Assembly: GCA_963971425.1 (NCBI GenBank)
Contig: OZ020519.1
Span: 20,419,397-20,483,396, forward strand
Reading direction: 5' to 3'
DNA from: Bryoerythrophyllum caledonicum
Taxonomy: Eukaryota > Streptophyta > Bryopsida > Pottiales > Pottiaceae
DNA length: 64,000 bases
Within the stretch, counting starts at the first letter, position 1. Each line of letters starts with the position of its first letter. This document shows, in pieces, positions 1-11,870 of the stretch. Both the position numbers and the translations under genes were made by a program. The notes under the pieces were generated by a model. The model had not been told where the DNA came from. It worked only from the letters and a program-made list of their open reading frames with translations, and searched no databases.

Positions 1-218
1 ATCTATAACTATAAAAGAATAGAGGATGAAGGGCGATCCTTTTGGATGAATGCGTGGATGAAAAATGGGCGCGCCGATGAAAAATGAGCTGAAAAACATC
101 CGAGTCTGGTCGGAGTTAGGGTATGCGCTGGGGACGCGTCGCATGGCGGAGGAGAATGCTATTGTGCGCAAGCTTTTTCGTGAACATGCAAATCACGAAA
201 CCCAGTTCGGAAAACCCA

Positions 219-326
219 CTACAAGATAAGAGGGGGAGATGGTGAGAGAGAGAGGACCTGCTGAGAAGATGCATTGGTCGCCGTGAACAGCATGAGTACC
301 AGGAGAAGCGTGAACGTCGACGCCAT
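219..326 (-). pseudogene. Captured signal-peptide-like first exon (copy A)
   Basis: On the minus strand an ATG opens a 35-codon frame. It starts MASTFTLLLVFMLFTATNAS, a textbook secretory signal peptide with a hydrophobic core and a small-residue cleavage region. A CAG/GT 5' splice site follows two codons later, and then comes a CT-rich intron-like stretch. This looks like exon 1 of a secreted-protein gene picked up by the Helitron, in the orientation opposite to the element. The rest of the source gene is not visible, so its product cannot be named. An identical copy lies at 5893-6000. Confidence 0.5.
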
Positions 327-1127
327 AGCTGATGATGTTGAACGAGAACCATACCACCGACACGATTCTTTGGGAACAATGAGGGAAGTGTTTTATGAAG
401 AGTTTGGGGCAAGGTATCTTCCGAATTGAATCTTCACATCCTTCATCCCAAGTACCACCTCAATCTCACATATTAACATCTTAGGAAATATGTTTTAGGT
501 TTAGGGTTGATGTCTGCGCCAATGCTTCAGCGTCAAGATCACAAAGAGGCACCCAGCAGACCGCACGTGATTCCTTAGAAGTTGCTCTTCATTTGCATTG
601 TAGCATTGATGGTGGCACTGGTGAGCGTGTAGATGAAGGGAGCGGGACGTTAGGCACGTCGAAGTTGGTTTTTGGACGTTCTGAATCGGATTCTAAAGGT
701 ACGAAGTGCACTCTGGGCGTTTTTTCCTCAACTACTCAAGCTGTTTAAAGGACGAAGCTAGCGAAGGTGGGAGGTAGGCGATGCATGCGGCTGATGACGT
801 TTTGGGACGGTGTGCGTGATTGCAGATTCAGGAAACCCGGAAAACATAATTCCACTTTCGTTGCAGTGGCTTTTATCGAAGCTTGGAGAGAGCAAACCAC
901 CAGTCCCATCCAAGGTACGTATGCCTGTCTCTTGCATTCAATCGATTTTGAGCATCTGAGTCATTTGTAGCCTCTTCCGGTGGCCTGGATTGTAGCTTGG
1001 TGGCCAAGTTCCTGTGGGTGCCTCTTTGGGGGGTTGATCTACGCCAATGCCGCAACGTCAAGATCACCGGCACGCACGGTTGCACTCCTATCTTCATCGG
1101 GAATGAAACAGGTCGCAGTTTTGCATC

Positions 1128-1567
1128 GTGCTGGGATTTTCCTCTAGCGTCGGGGACAAGTGCGTGCGGCACGCAATGAGCACGACGCCCACACGCCTGT
1201 CGGCCGAGACGCTCATTGGGAAGTACTGCACCATCGGGAGCTTCAGCACGCTGCGGTCGTGCACGGTGGAGGACGAGGCGGTCGTCGGACAGAGGTGCGT
1301 GTTGATGGAGGGCAGCCTTGTGGAGATGAACTCCATGCTCGGGTCCGGGTCTGTGTTGCCGCCCGGACGCCGCGTCCCTGCGGACGAGCTCTGGGTCGGG
1401 AACCCCGCGCGCTTCGTCAGGATGCTCACCAACGACGAGATCATGGCCATTCCCAAGCTTGCAGGCTCCGCGAGCTCGCGCAGGAGCACATGCAGGAGTA
1501 TCTGCCATATGGCACGGCGTACTTGGAAGTGGAGAAGCTGCGCCAGAAGATGAAGGTGCCGATGTGA
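1128..1567 (+). pseudogene. Captured gamma-carbonic-anhydrase-like (gamma-CAL) fragment, copy A
   Basis: The translation matches the C-terminal half of plant gamma-CA-like proteins, which sit in the carbonic-anhydrase domain of mitochondrial complex I. It has left-handed beta-helix hexapeptide rungs (LIGKYCTIGSF, VEDEAVVGQ, LMEGSLVEM), then PPGRRVPADELWVGNPARF, then a C-terminal helix ending YLPYGTAYLEVEKLRQKMKV. The last ~35 residues are in another frame. A single shift is needed near 1460, where the sequence TTGCAG/G resembles a 3' splice site, so incomplete splicing or an indel could explain it. The N-terminal half and transit peptide are missing. GC content is well above the surroundings, as expected of a captured exon. 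An ORF on the opposite strand is a shadow. Confidence 0.75.
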
Positions 1568-2295
1568 GGTCTGGAATTTCTCTCAATGCTTTGTGTCAAT
1601 TAGGGTTTGGATGCTCCTTCACAGAATTGAGGTATGAATTAGTTAATTGGAGACATTGCTGTTGTCATGTTTTGTTACGGCTTCTTGCATTGATGTTGAG
1701 CCGCTTGCCTCTTTGATTGGGGTCCTTTGTAGATTGTGGATCGGACTGCGGCTCTAATGGAGCTGTAATTTTCATCATTCTTGAAAGTGTTCCTTTGACG
1801 ACATTGATATTGGTGTTTTTGGTCGTGAGGGTTTTTACACTGTGGGAGGTAGTGAGTGTTCCTTTAAGAAGATTTTTTGGCTGAAGTTGCAATTTTTGGT
1901 CATTCAGGGAGGGTCGGTTTCCATGTGAAAGGGTTTTTTTTAATTGATGTTGGTGTTGTTGGTTATGCGAAGTTGACAGGTTGACACGAGTTTCACATTC
2001 ACCTTGGGCCTGCATATCAACAGAGCAAGCTTGACATGAAGAACATAGACGATAGTTGTGGTTTTACTCGGGCAGTAGTTACTCAATCTAAGCCTCATGT
2101 CGTAGGAGATGATAAGTAATTCTGTGCAAGGCTGCAACCACCCATATACAAACACGAGATTGGACTAACAAAAAAATTTACACTCTTGGTACTTGCAAAA
2201 TCTTGAACTTTCTGCCGCTCATAGATTTCGATTTGAGCTCATAGGTTTCAAAATACCAAGCACACAGACTTAAATTTAACACACCACCCTCCGCT

Positions 2296-2327
2296 CTCCC
2301 CGTTGGGACGACGGGTACCAACCCTAG
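2296..2327 (+). other. Helitron 3' terminus with hairpin
   Basis: CCCGT and ACGGG form a 5-bp stem around a 7-nt loop, followed by TACCAACCCTAG and then T. This is the replication-termination signature of Helitrons. The partner copy at 3892-3923 (minus) differs at two positions: one in the stem, one near CTAG. Confidence 0.8.
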
Positions 2328-2328
2328 T

Positions 2329-3798
2329 ATATATAAATACATATAGACATATATGTAGCAATACATGTAGACATATATGTATGAATACATGTAGACATAT
2401 ATGTATCAATACATGTAGACATATATGTATCAATACATGTAGACATATATGTATGAATACATGTAGACATATATGTATGAATACATGTAGACATATATGT
2501 ATCAATACATGTAGACATATATGTATCAATACATGTAGACATATATGTATGAATACATGTAGACATATATGTATCAATACATGTAGACATATATGTATCA
2601 ATACATGTAGACATATATGTATCAATACATGTAGACATATCTGTATAAATACATGTAGACATATATGTATAAATATAGATAGACATATATGTATAAATAT
2701 AGATATACATATATGTATAAATATAGATAGACATATATGTATAAATTCATATAGACATATATGTATAAATTCATATAGACANNNNNNNNNNNNNNNNNNN
2801 NNNNNNNNNNNNNNNNNNNNNNNNNNNNNNNNNNNNNNNNNNNNNNNNNNNNNNNNNNNNNNNNNNNNNNNNNNNNNNNNNNNNNNNNNNNNNNNNNNNN
2901 NNNNNNNNNNNNNNNNNNNNNNNNNNNNNNNNNNNNNNNNNNNNNNNNNNNNNNNNNNNNNNNNNNNNNNNNNNNNNNNNNTAGACATATATGTATAAAT
3001 ATAGATAGACATATATGTATAAATATAGATATACATATATGTATAAATATAGATAGACATATATGTATAAATTCATATAGACATATATGTATAAATTCAT
3101 ATAGACATATATGTATAAATTCATATAGACATATATGTATAAATTCATATAGACATATATGTATAAATTCATATAGACATATATGTATAAATTCATATAG
3201 ACATATATGTATAAATTCATATAGACATATATGTATAAATTCATATAGACATATATGTATAAATTCATATAGACATATATGTATAAATTCATATAGACAT
3301 ATATGTATAAATACAGATAGACATATATGTATAAATACAGATAGACATATATAAATATAAGTACAGATAGACATATATGTACAAATACATATAGACATAT
3401 ATGTAGCAATACATAGACATATATGTAGCAATACATAGACACATATGTAGCAATACATAGACATATATGTAGCAATACATATAGACATATATGTATCAAT
3501 GCATGTAGACATATATGTATCAATACATGTAGACATATATGTATCAATACATGTAGACATATATGTATCAATACATATAGACATATATGTATCAATACAT
3601 GTAGACATATATGTATCAATACATGTAGTCATATATGTATCAATACATGTAGACATATATGTATAAATATAGATAGACATATATGTATAAATACAGAAAT
3701 ACACATAGACATATATGTATAAATACATATATTCATATATGTATATATATATTTGTATATACATATATGTTTATTTATATATATACATATGTATAGTC

Positions 3799-3846
<48 letters not shown>

Positions 3847-3890
3847 TTATATATATATGTATTTATATATAAATGTATTTATATATATAT
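2329..3890. repeat. 24-bp minisatellite between two Helitron 3' ends
   Basis: A tandem array of about 24-bp units of the form TAGACATATATGTATnAATACATG, with variant blocks (caat/gaat/aaat, acatg/tcata/atag). Each unit contains the palindrome ACATATATGT. It grades into pure TA dinucleotides at 3720-3890. The long open frames across it in several phases arise because 24 is divisible by three. They are not genes. Confidence 0.9.
2782..2981. other. Assembly gap (200 N)
   Basis: Exactly 200 undetermined bases lie inside the minisatellite. The size is probably a placeholder, so the true array length is unknown. Confidence 0.98.
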
Positions 3891-4651
3891 ACTAGAGTTG
3901 GTACTCGTCGTCCCAACGGGGAGAGCGGAGGGTGGTGTGTTAAATTTAAGTCTGTGTGCTTGGTATTTTGAAACCTATGAGCTCAAATCGAAATCTATGA
4001 GCGGCAGAAAGTTCAAGATTTTGCAAGTACCAAGAGTGTAAATTTTTTTGTTAGTCCAATCTCGTGTTTGTATATGGGTGGTTGCAGCCTTGCACAGAAT
4101 TACTTATCATCTCCTACGACATGAGGCTTAGATTGAGTAACTACTGCCCGAGTAAAACCACAACTATCGTCTATGTTCTTCATGTCAAGCTTGCTCTGTT
4201 GATATGCAGGCCCAAGGTGAATGTGAAACTCGTGTCAACCTGTCAACTTCGCATAACCAACAACACCAACATCAATTAAAAAAAACCCTTTCACATGGAA
4301 ACCGACCCTCCCTGAATGACCAAAAATTGCAACTTCAGCCAAAAAATCTTCTTAAAGGAACACTCACTACCTCCCACAGTGTAAAAACCCTCACGACCAA
4401 AAACACCAATATCAATGTCGTCAAAGGAACACTTTCAAGAATGATGAAAATTACAGCTCCATTAGAGCCGCAGTCCGATCCACAATCTACAAAGGACCCC
4501 AATCAAAGAGGCAAGCGGCTCAACATCAATGCAAGAAGCCGTAACAAAACATGACAACAGCAATGTCTCCAATTAACTAATTCATACCTCAATTCTGTGA
4601 AGGAGCATCCAAACCCTAATTGACACAAAGCATTGAGAGAAATTCCAGACC

Positions 4652-5091
4652 TCACATCGGCACCTTCATCTTCTGGCGCAGCTTCTCCACTTCCAAGTAC
4701 GCCGTGCCATATGGCAGATACTCCTGCATGTGCTCCTGCGCGAGCTCGCGGAGCCTGCAAGCTTGGGAATGGCCATGATCTCGTCGTTGGTGAGCATCCT
4801 GACGAAGCGCGCGGGGTTCCCGACCCAGAGCTCGTCCGCAGGGACGCGGCGTCCGGGCGGCAACACAGACCCGGACCCGAGCATGGAGTTCATCTCCACA
4901 AGGCTGCCCTCCATTAACACGCACCTCTGTCCGACGACCGCCTCGTCCTCCACCGTGCACGACCGCAGCGTGCTGAAGCTCCCGATGGTGCAGTACTTCC
5001 CAATGAGCGTCTCGGCCGACAGGCGTGTGGGCGTCGTGCTCATTGCGTGCCGCACGCACTTGTCCCCGACGCTAGAGGAAAATCCCAGCAC
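4652..5091 (-). pseudogene. Captured gamma-CAL fragment, copy A'
   Basis: This is the mirror of 1128-1567, with the same frame break. One coding difference is visible: an Asp codon in copy A is an Asn codon here (base 4915). Because both copies share the frame break, capture and damage predate the duplication. Expression is unlikely. Confidence 0.75.
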
Positions 5092-5892
5092 GATGCAAAA
5101 CTGCGACCTGTTTCATTCCCGATGAAGATAGGAGTGCAACCGTGCGTGCCGGTGATCTTGACGTTGCGGCATTGGCGTAGATCAACCCCCCAAAGAGGCA
5201 CCCACAGGAACTTGGCCACCAAGCTACAATCCAGGCCACCGGAAGAGGCTACAAATGACTCAGATGCTCAAAATCGATTGAATGCAAGAGACAGGCATAC
5301 GTACCTTGGATGGGACTGGTGGTTTGCTCTCTCCAAGCTTCGATAAAAGCCACTGCAACGAAAGTGGAATTATGTTTTCCGGGTTTCCTGAATCTGCAAT
5401 CACGCACACCGTCCCAAAACGTCATCAGCCGCATGCATCGCCTACCTCCCACCTTCGCTAGCTTCGTCCTTTAAACAGCTTGAGTAGTTGAGGAAAAAAC
5501 GCCCAGAGTGCACTTCGTACCTTTAGAATCCGATTCAGAACGTCCAAAAACCAACTTCGACGTGCCTAACGTCCCGCTCCCTTCATCTACACGCTCACCA
5601 GTGCCACCATCAATGCTACAATGCAAATGAAGAGCAACTTCTAAGGAATCACGTGCGGTCTGCTGGGTGCCTCTTTGTGATCTTGACGCTGAAGCATTGG
5701 CGCAGACATCAACCCTAAACCTAAAACATATTTCCTAAGATGTTAATATGTGAGATTGAGGTGGTACTTGGGATGAAGGATGTGAAGATTCAATTCGGAA
5801 GATACCTTGCCCCAAACTCTTCATAAAACACTTCCCTCATTGTTCCCAAAGAATCGTGTCGGTGGTATGGTTCTCGTTCAACATCATCAGCT

Positions 5893-6000
5893 ATGGCGTC
5901 GACGTTCACGCTTCTCCTGGTATTCATGCTGTTCACGGCGACCAATGCATCTTCTCAGCAGGTCCTCTCTCTCTCACCATCTCCCCCTCTTATCTTGTAG
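5893..6000 (+). pseudogene. Captured signal-peptide-like first exon (copy A')
   Basis: An ATG at 5893 opens 35 codons ending at TAG 5998-6000. The first ~20 residues form a hydrophobic secretory signal. A 5' splice site (CAG/GTCC) at 5961/5962 suggests the exon originally ended after residue 23 and that the rest is intron. It mirrors 219-326. The source gene is unknown. Confidence 0.5.
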
Positions 6001-6178
6001 TGGGTTTTCCGAACTGGGTTTCGTGATTTGCATGTTCACGAAAAAGCTTGCGCACAATAGCATTCTCCTCCGCCATGCAACACGTCCCCAGCACAAATCC
6101 TAACTCCGACCGGACTCGGATGTTTTTCAGCTCATTTTTCATTGGCGCGCCCATTTTTCATTCTTTTATAGTTATAGA

Positions 6179-7687
6179 CTAGTGGGGTACCCGTGTCCTC
6201 CGAACACAACATTTTTTTGTAATGAGTCCCGGCCTCCCCGTCCCCTAGCCCTTTCCCCTCAATCCATCGTCCCCCGGTCCCCGTCCCCGTGGCCGTCCCC
6301 GTCTCCCGTCCCCGCCCCATCATTTTTTTTTGTGGGTTTTCTTGTCATGCTAATCCGGCAATTCTTGTTTTTTCTAACCCCACCCAGGTTAGGAATTACT
6401 GATCTCCAAGGTTTGAGATTAGGGTTCAGGGGGTCGATGCTCTAGTTGGAGGTTTGGGGTTGTGTTTTTGGGGATTTCGGGTTACCATATTGTTCATGGT
6501 ATCAACAACCTACAACTCATCCTCTTCCTCAGCTCCTTCATTACTAAAAGATTCCATGATCTGAGCCCAATCGATGAATTGTCATAGCTGCGTTCTTCAT
6601 CTCTTATGTTATTCACCTCAATGTCAGAGCGCTCATTATTCCATGGAAGAGACAGCAGATTGAGAAGCAGCTTGCCTTATAGCGTCTTAACCGTCTCATT
6701 GATTTTCCCGAGTAATGCCATGTGATCATACACGTTATGATCAATGCAAGTCAAATCAGCAACACTTCGTTTTTAGACAAAGCATGAAATATGCTCCAAC
6801 AACGTACCTCTGTCTAGAACCTAATTCCCGACCTCAGAGCTGAAACTTAGAGAACCTGTTCCGGAAAAAGAGACTATAAACTGACCAACGGCATCGCAAA
6901 TTACACCTCGAAATCGTAATTCACCTTCTTGATTTCCTGAGTAATGCTAATGTGATCAAGCATGCTCAAATTGGCATCATCAACGCTGCATCTTCGTGTT
7001 GAGCATGGAACTCGCTCAACTACATACAACTGTTTGTCCAAGACCTGATTCCCGCTCAGAAGTCCAACTTCTCCAAGTTTTGCGCCTCCTACATCGTCTT
7101 CAAGCCTCCAACGCGGCGTCTTCCTGAGAATTCTGAATGTCATCATATGAACAGATAGTATTGCTATTATACTCAAATAGCGTGAGACCTAGTGGTGAAA
7201 TTGTTCAACAGAAGCTCCGGCATGTGCGACGTCGTCCTCCCGTGGCCCTTGATCTCCTTGCTCAACTGAATACTCGACAGCTTAAAATGCACCGTGGTCC
7301 CTTGGGCAACGCCACAATCAGGAGTCCGTTCGGCTGCTTCCGATTCTCATTCACAACAAACATAGACGTAGACCCGCGGTTCGACGCGTACTTGACAATC
7401 TGCCTCAACTCGTAGCTCCCGCGCTTGTAAAACGTCGTGTTCGGAATCACCGTGAGAAGCTCCTTGATAAATCGCCGCGTCGGCGCAAAGCACTCCTGCG
7501 AGGTCATGATGAGCAGCTTCGGCGCATGCTGGCGCGTGCTGCTGATGCCGGACAACATGCCCGTGCCGCCGCTCTGCTGCGGCACCAAGCTCGTTGTTGC
7601 GGGTTTTCATCCAAAAGGATCGTTCATCCGTCGGCGTGTTCATCCATTTGACGCATTGTTCATTCTAAATTCTTTTATTATATAGGA
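6179..7687 (-). mobile_element. Non-autonomous Helitron B
   Basis: Read on the minus strand, it starts A/TCCTATATAATAAAAGAAT at 7687. It shares the AAAAGAAT run and the GATCCTTTTGGATGAA subterminal hairpin with copy A. It ends GGTACCCCACTAG at 6179, next to the T of copy A'. The 3' hairpin is GTGT..C/G..ACAC upstream of that. The interior carries an RPF1-like fragment (7262-7588). It also has a diverged internal duplication of about 215 bp (about 6700-6860 versus 6920-7075), visible as two copies of a segment with CCGAGTAATGCC/CTGAGTAATGCT. The GC-poor remainder has no supported gene. Confidence 0.7.
7262..7588 (-). pseudogene. Captured RPF1-like Brix-domain fragment
   Basis: The frame reads PKLLIMTS...FIKELLTVIPN, then [36 protein letters not shown]. 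This is the order and spacing of the N-terminal half of the Brix domain in ribosome production factor 1 (60S ribosome biogenesis, nucleolus). The similarity breaks down just after KGP, where the frame or an exon boundary is lost. Nothing of the RNA-binding C-terminal half follows. It is a Helitron-captured exon or exons and very unlikely to be functional. Other Brix proteins (IMP4, RPF2) fit less well because of the YKRGSYEL and NEDRKKPNGL-type segments. Confidence 0.6.
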
Positions 7688-10360
7688 TATACAAGTTTTG
7701 GTATCCGTCGTTCCGACCGGGGAAGGTTTTTTATTAGTGCTACTACTCCAACAATATTTTTGAGCGCATCGACTTATGCAAACGAGTGAGTTATCCATCA
7801 ACAATCAATTTATCCATCGGCTTATGCAACGACTTATCCATCGACTTATGCAATCGATTGAGGTGCTTGTTAGGGTTCTGAGTCTTGTCCCACATTCTTG
7901 CAATCTGCTTCTTCACATGACCACAATGTGTTTCGTTTTTGGAACTCCTGTACATGAAGTGGTGTCTATGCAGCTGTTTTTGCATTATTCCTCTTTAGAT
8001 TCTAGTGCATCTTTCAAGTTCCTTATGATTATCTGACTCATGATATCTGACTCGACATGTCTGAGGTTTGATGTGCACCTTGTAATTGAGGAATTTGTTA
8101 AGGTTTCGAATCGTGTCCTAGATTCTGCTACGCGCATAAATGCACGTTTCTTTTATTGAACAGTTGTAAAGAGATTGGTGTCCGTGCAGCTGTTTTTGCA
8201 TTTCAAGCAGAAGCCCTGTCGCTTATTCCTGCGATCTGTGTCTATCTTCTACACCTTGAGCTGACATTTAAACCATGTGAATTTCAGGAAGCGGTGAAGA
8301 GAGCACAACTGCTTCGAAACCTGGGAAACAGGTTTAAGTTCAGGGACCTGAAGGAGAAGCAGAACCGCCGAAGCTGTACTAGAATTTCTCAAGCGATTTC
8401 TGGATCAACAGATTTGGTGTGGTCGTGTTCATGCCTCTCCAGCTTCGTCCCGGCGTCTCATGTGGTCACGTCCACTTGGTCTCCACCCGCTGCTGCAGAG
8501 ATGAAAATTCGGGGGCGATCACGAAGCCCAAATGGAACGGAGCTGTCGTCGTCCGGGCGCTGGCCCTACCATTTCCCACTTTGTGCGCTCGTCCCGATTT
8601 TCCCTATCAAACATACAAATATTCTCAGGACAACCTCCATTCATCAACAACGACAGGTACCGTGACAGAGACGGCGGTTAAGGATCCTGATCACAGAATC
8701 TGGAAGCATGAATAAGAATGAGGCTTCAATAGAAAAAGAAAAAAACTCACTTGGATCGGCAGGGTCGTATGAGGCGCTGCAGAATAGGAAAACAACACCA
8801 ATAGAGATCCACCGATAAGTGTAGCGCCGGCATGGAAAAGAATCTCGTGCAAAGATAAAACTTTAATTCAGTTTGTTACGCACTTATACCAAGCGGGGTC
8901 CTGGTAAGACCATGGTGCGAGAAAAATATTCTTCTACATTTGAATGAGAGTGGAGCTTACCTCGACAATCCGAACATTCGGGATAAGATATTAGGGTGCA
9001 CATTCTGACTTAACTGCAAGTTGCGATTCCAATTCAGATTCAGGTTAATCAAAGACAAATAGGCACATAAAGATAGCAAAGACAAATAGGCACATAAAGA
9101 TAACAAACATAGTGTATTGCAGTTCGTTATATCATCAGAAAAACTCACCTTCGTCCATGTTGAATAACTCATGTGGTCATGTATAGAAGAGGGTTGACTC
9201 TTTCAAAAACTGGAAACAATGATAGTATTAAAACTCCAATTATTTATATATCTTGCACAAACGTGGTAAGCAACATTGCGATAAGAATACACACATTAAA
9301 TAAGACTGATTGATTTTTCAAATTTATCATGATCCAGACACCCAACTAAAATGAACAATGTTATTCAAAATTTTAAAAACCATGCAAGCAAGTCTCAAAT
9401 TTCAAGGAGGACTGTGGTCCACATCTTTGCTACAACTTTCTCACATTCCACAGACATGAGCTCAAACCCTAGAAGGCCACAATCCTATGCGATTCAACCT
9501 CCCAATCCCGGGCAAAGAATATCTCCCGATTCAAGCAACAAATTGGCTTGTCTCAAAATTCTCACAACACATCAAAATTCGTATACATGGTTTAAACTCT
9601 TCGTCTCGATCTTGACTTCAGATGCCGCCTCTCTCCTGGTCTCACTCACTTGTGACACAAATTCACTCTCTCGATTTTAGATGTCGACTCTCTCCTCAAC
9701 TCACTCACTCGTGATACAGAGTCACTCCTCTCACTCCAGACTATGCAAAGGAAACAAAAGAAACCACAAATCAACGCACCACCAGCTACTCTCCGAAAGC
9801 AGCAAACATCAACAACTCTCCAATCCGCAAAACAACAGCAAAACCCAAAGTCATTAAACCCCACATTCTCACACATGGCTACACACCCCAAACAAACCCA
9901 AACTCACCATCTCTGTTAGGATCCTGGTTCTGCCTCCCGGACGCCACAGCCCGCCGCTGCTGTATATTGACCACTAGGCTCATCGTCGCGCAAATCCCAA
10001 TTCGTGCCCACATCCCACCCAATTCGTGGCAACGCCCCAGGCCTCCTTCATTGCAACCGACTCGTGCGATCCCTCTCCAACTTCGTCCCAGCGTCTCCCG
10101 CGGTCACGTTTTCATACCTGCATTCCAGTTGATGTAAGATTGTTGTTCCAAAAACTTTGAGAAAAATTTGAGAAACCTACAGCCTCTGTTAAAACCTTAC
10201 TCCACAAAATCCACCGAAAAAAAAAACCCTAAACAAACTCTCCAACAATCGCAAGAAATCAACAAACCTACCCTGGCTACGGAACTCCGGGCTTGGCGCA
10301 GATCCGCACCGACGAACAATAGGTTATGCAGATGCGCCACAGTGCGCGGCGTGTACTCCA

Positions 10361-11365
10361 ATTGTGAGCCCAGTTAATGGTTCACATTTGGTTTTAGACT
10401 AACTATTTAGAAACTAGCAAATTAGTCAGACCATTGTGATTAGATGTAGTTAATTAGTAGTAGAGCTTTAGACTATCATTGAATTAGTGTTAGTAGAAGA
10501 ATCTGGTTGTTAATAGGAAAATAGATGTGCGAGAAGCAAAAAGAGACAAAATGAAACTTAAAGCGTGGTGCAAGTGGGAGAAGTAGAAGAATGAGCATTA
10601 GGGATGTAGAATATTAATTAGAGGTAGTGGAGTTAGATATCGAGGAATTTTAATTGTTGAATGATTATTGATGAAGTTAGTTTAGTGTTTTAATGATAGA
10701 GTAGAGTGTGGGAAAGACTCATATGGAAGAAGAATGAAGAAGAAAGAAGAAGAAAGACGAAGAAAGAAGAAGAAGAAGGGTTGGAGAAGGATTGCTAATC
10801 TTTTTGTTGGATTAATTAGAATCGAAATTATTGGGGGACTTGCAATTAGTTTGCAAATTGTTAGTTTAAATGATCTAGAACTTGGATTGGGGTGTATGAA
10901 TAGTCAAACCTAATGTTTCAATGTGTTTTAAACACATTGGTGAGGTTAATTTTGGCAAAAGGCCTTTAATTTAGGGGTTTTAGGCGTGTTCAGCCCTAAA
11001 ATCGGGATTAGGGCTAGAGTGATCGTGGGCCCTTGATCTTGATTAGGGGTTGTTAGGTTCAAGGATGGGGATGTGGCCGCCACCCTTGAGACTCTTCCTA
11101 CTTGTATAAGAGGGCTTGGTTGGCCAAGCTCTCTCTCTCTCTTGTGTGGGCGAAGCCATGTCCAAGTGCTCCCCCATTTACCCTTGTTTTGTAGAGCTGC
11201 GGTTGCATTGCTCTTGTGTGTTAGATATTTGAAGATTTAACGAGGAAGTTTACCAGTAGTTAGATCTTGCTCTTAGCTTTCTAGAGACACCAAGCATGTT
11301 GTGTTTGAAGCAAAGATGAGGAAGTTGTGATGGTTTTAGTATTGAGGGGTCTGCTGCTAACCAGA
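10361..11365 (+). repeat. Possible solo-LTR or retrotransposon leader
   Basis: This gene-free stretch begins TGTGAGCCC. It contains a TATA-like TTGTATAAGAGG at 11,102 and then a CT-microsatellite, as in LTR promoters. It is followed near 11,368 by TTTGGTGCGTC, the same string that starts the primer-binding site of the gypsy element at 46,608. Terminal inverted bases are not clear, so the exact ends are uncertain. Confidence 0.3.
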
Positions 11366-11369
11366 TTTG

Positions 11370-11820
11370 GTGCGTCAACTTTGGCGGACTACTGCGAGCG
11401 GACTACGACGGCTTTGAAGCTGATCTTTGGAAGGTGCGTGGAGCTTCAAGTTGGCCTTCCGTGGACACTAAGCACGTGCAATTCCGAGTGAAGACAAAGG
11501 AGTTATGGTCAATGAAGTGCGAGAGGGTCGACGGCCGCAAGAGTTGAAGGGCAGTAACTTTGGAGGCCCGTAAATTTTTATTGGTAAAAGGTTTTTTGGT
11601 GTTTTTTGCGTGTGCTGGAGCGGCGTGAAGTCTACCCCCTACAGTCCAAGTTTTGTGATCATTGGAGAACCGAGAAGGACGTGGCTGTCGATTAAGAGCG
11701 AGGAGGTCCTGCCGCCGGTAGTTCTCAAGCATCAACTTCGGTGGGCTAGTGCGGGCGAACCCCAACGACTTTGGAGCCGATATTTGGAGAATATGTAGAT
11801 CTGGAAGTCAGCTTTTCAAA
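11370..11820 (+). repeat. Diverged direct repeat
   Basis: About 90 bp near 11,371-11,460 recur at about 11,732-11,820. Shared blocks include CAACTTnGGnGG, CTAnTGCGnGCGnAC and ACGACTTTG. The pair is spaced ~361 bp. No coding function is apparent. Confidence 0.55.
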
Positions 11821-11870
11821 GGCCCTGGGAACGCTTGAAGGAGATCTACAACCACAAAGTTACAACTGTT

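Larger units (their letters stand above)
2..2327 (+). mobile_element. Non-autonomous Helitron, copy A
   Basis: The element begins with TCTATAACTATAAAAGAAT directly after an A. It ends in CTAG directly before a T, as expected for a Helitron inserted between A and T. Ten bases upstream of CTAG is a GC hairpin (CCCGT, 7-nt loop, ACGGG), the standard Helitron 3' signature. A small subterminal hairpin (ATCC-TTTT-GGAT) lies near the 5' end at 36-47. There is no Rep/helicase gene, so the copy depends on enzymes from elsewhere. It carries pieces of at least two host genes (see 219-326 and 1128-1567). The copy at 3892-6178 lacks a 37-bp stretch present here at about 21-57. The remaining interior (330-1120, 1570-2290) has no gene I can support. 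Confidence 0.82.
3892..6178 (-). mobile_element. Non-autonomous Helitron, copy A' (inverted)
   Basis: This is the reverse-complement counterpart of 2-2327. It has the same 5' TCTATAACTATAAAAGAAT (at 6178 reading down), the same captured fragments, and a 3' CTAG followed by T at 3891. Relative to copy A it lacks 37 bp near the 5' end and has a few substitutions, for example at 4915 versus 1304. Its 5' TC follows directly after the 3' CTAG of the next Helitron (6179-7687), so the two are joined head to tail without spacer. Confidence 0.82.

Noticed and set aside
873-1586. 237-residue minus-strand frame opposite the gamma-CAL fragment
   Set aside because: Antisense shadow of GC-rich captured coding sequence; the plus strand has the recognisable family.
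2178-3764. Several 100-380-residue open frames on both strands
   Set aside because: They are translations of a 24-bp minisatellite (period divisible by three) across an N gap; repetitive Tyr/Ile/Cys peptides with no domain.
1-6180. Inverted duplication as pure assembly artefact
   Set aside because: Considered because of the N gap, but the arms differ by a 37-bp indel and point differences, and both have proper Helitron ends, so two real copies are more likely. Not fully excluded.
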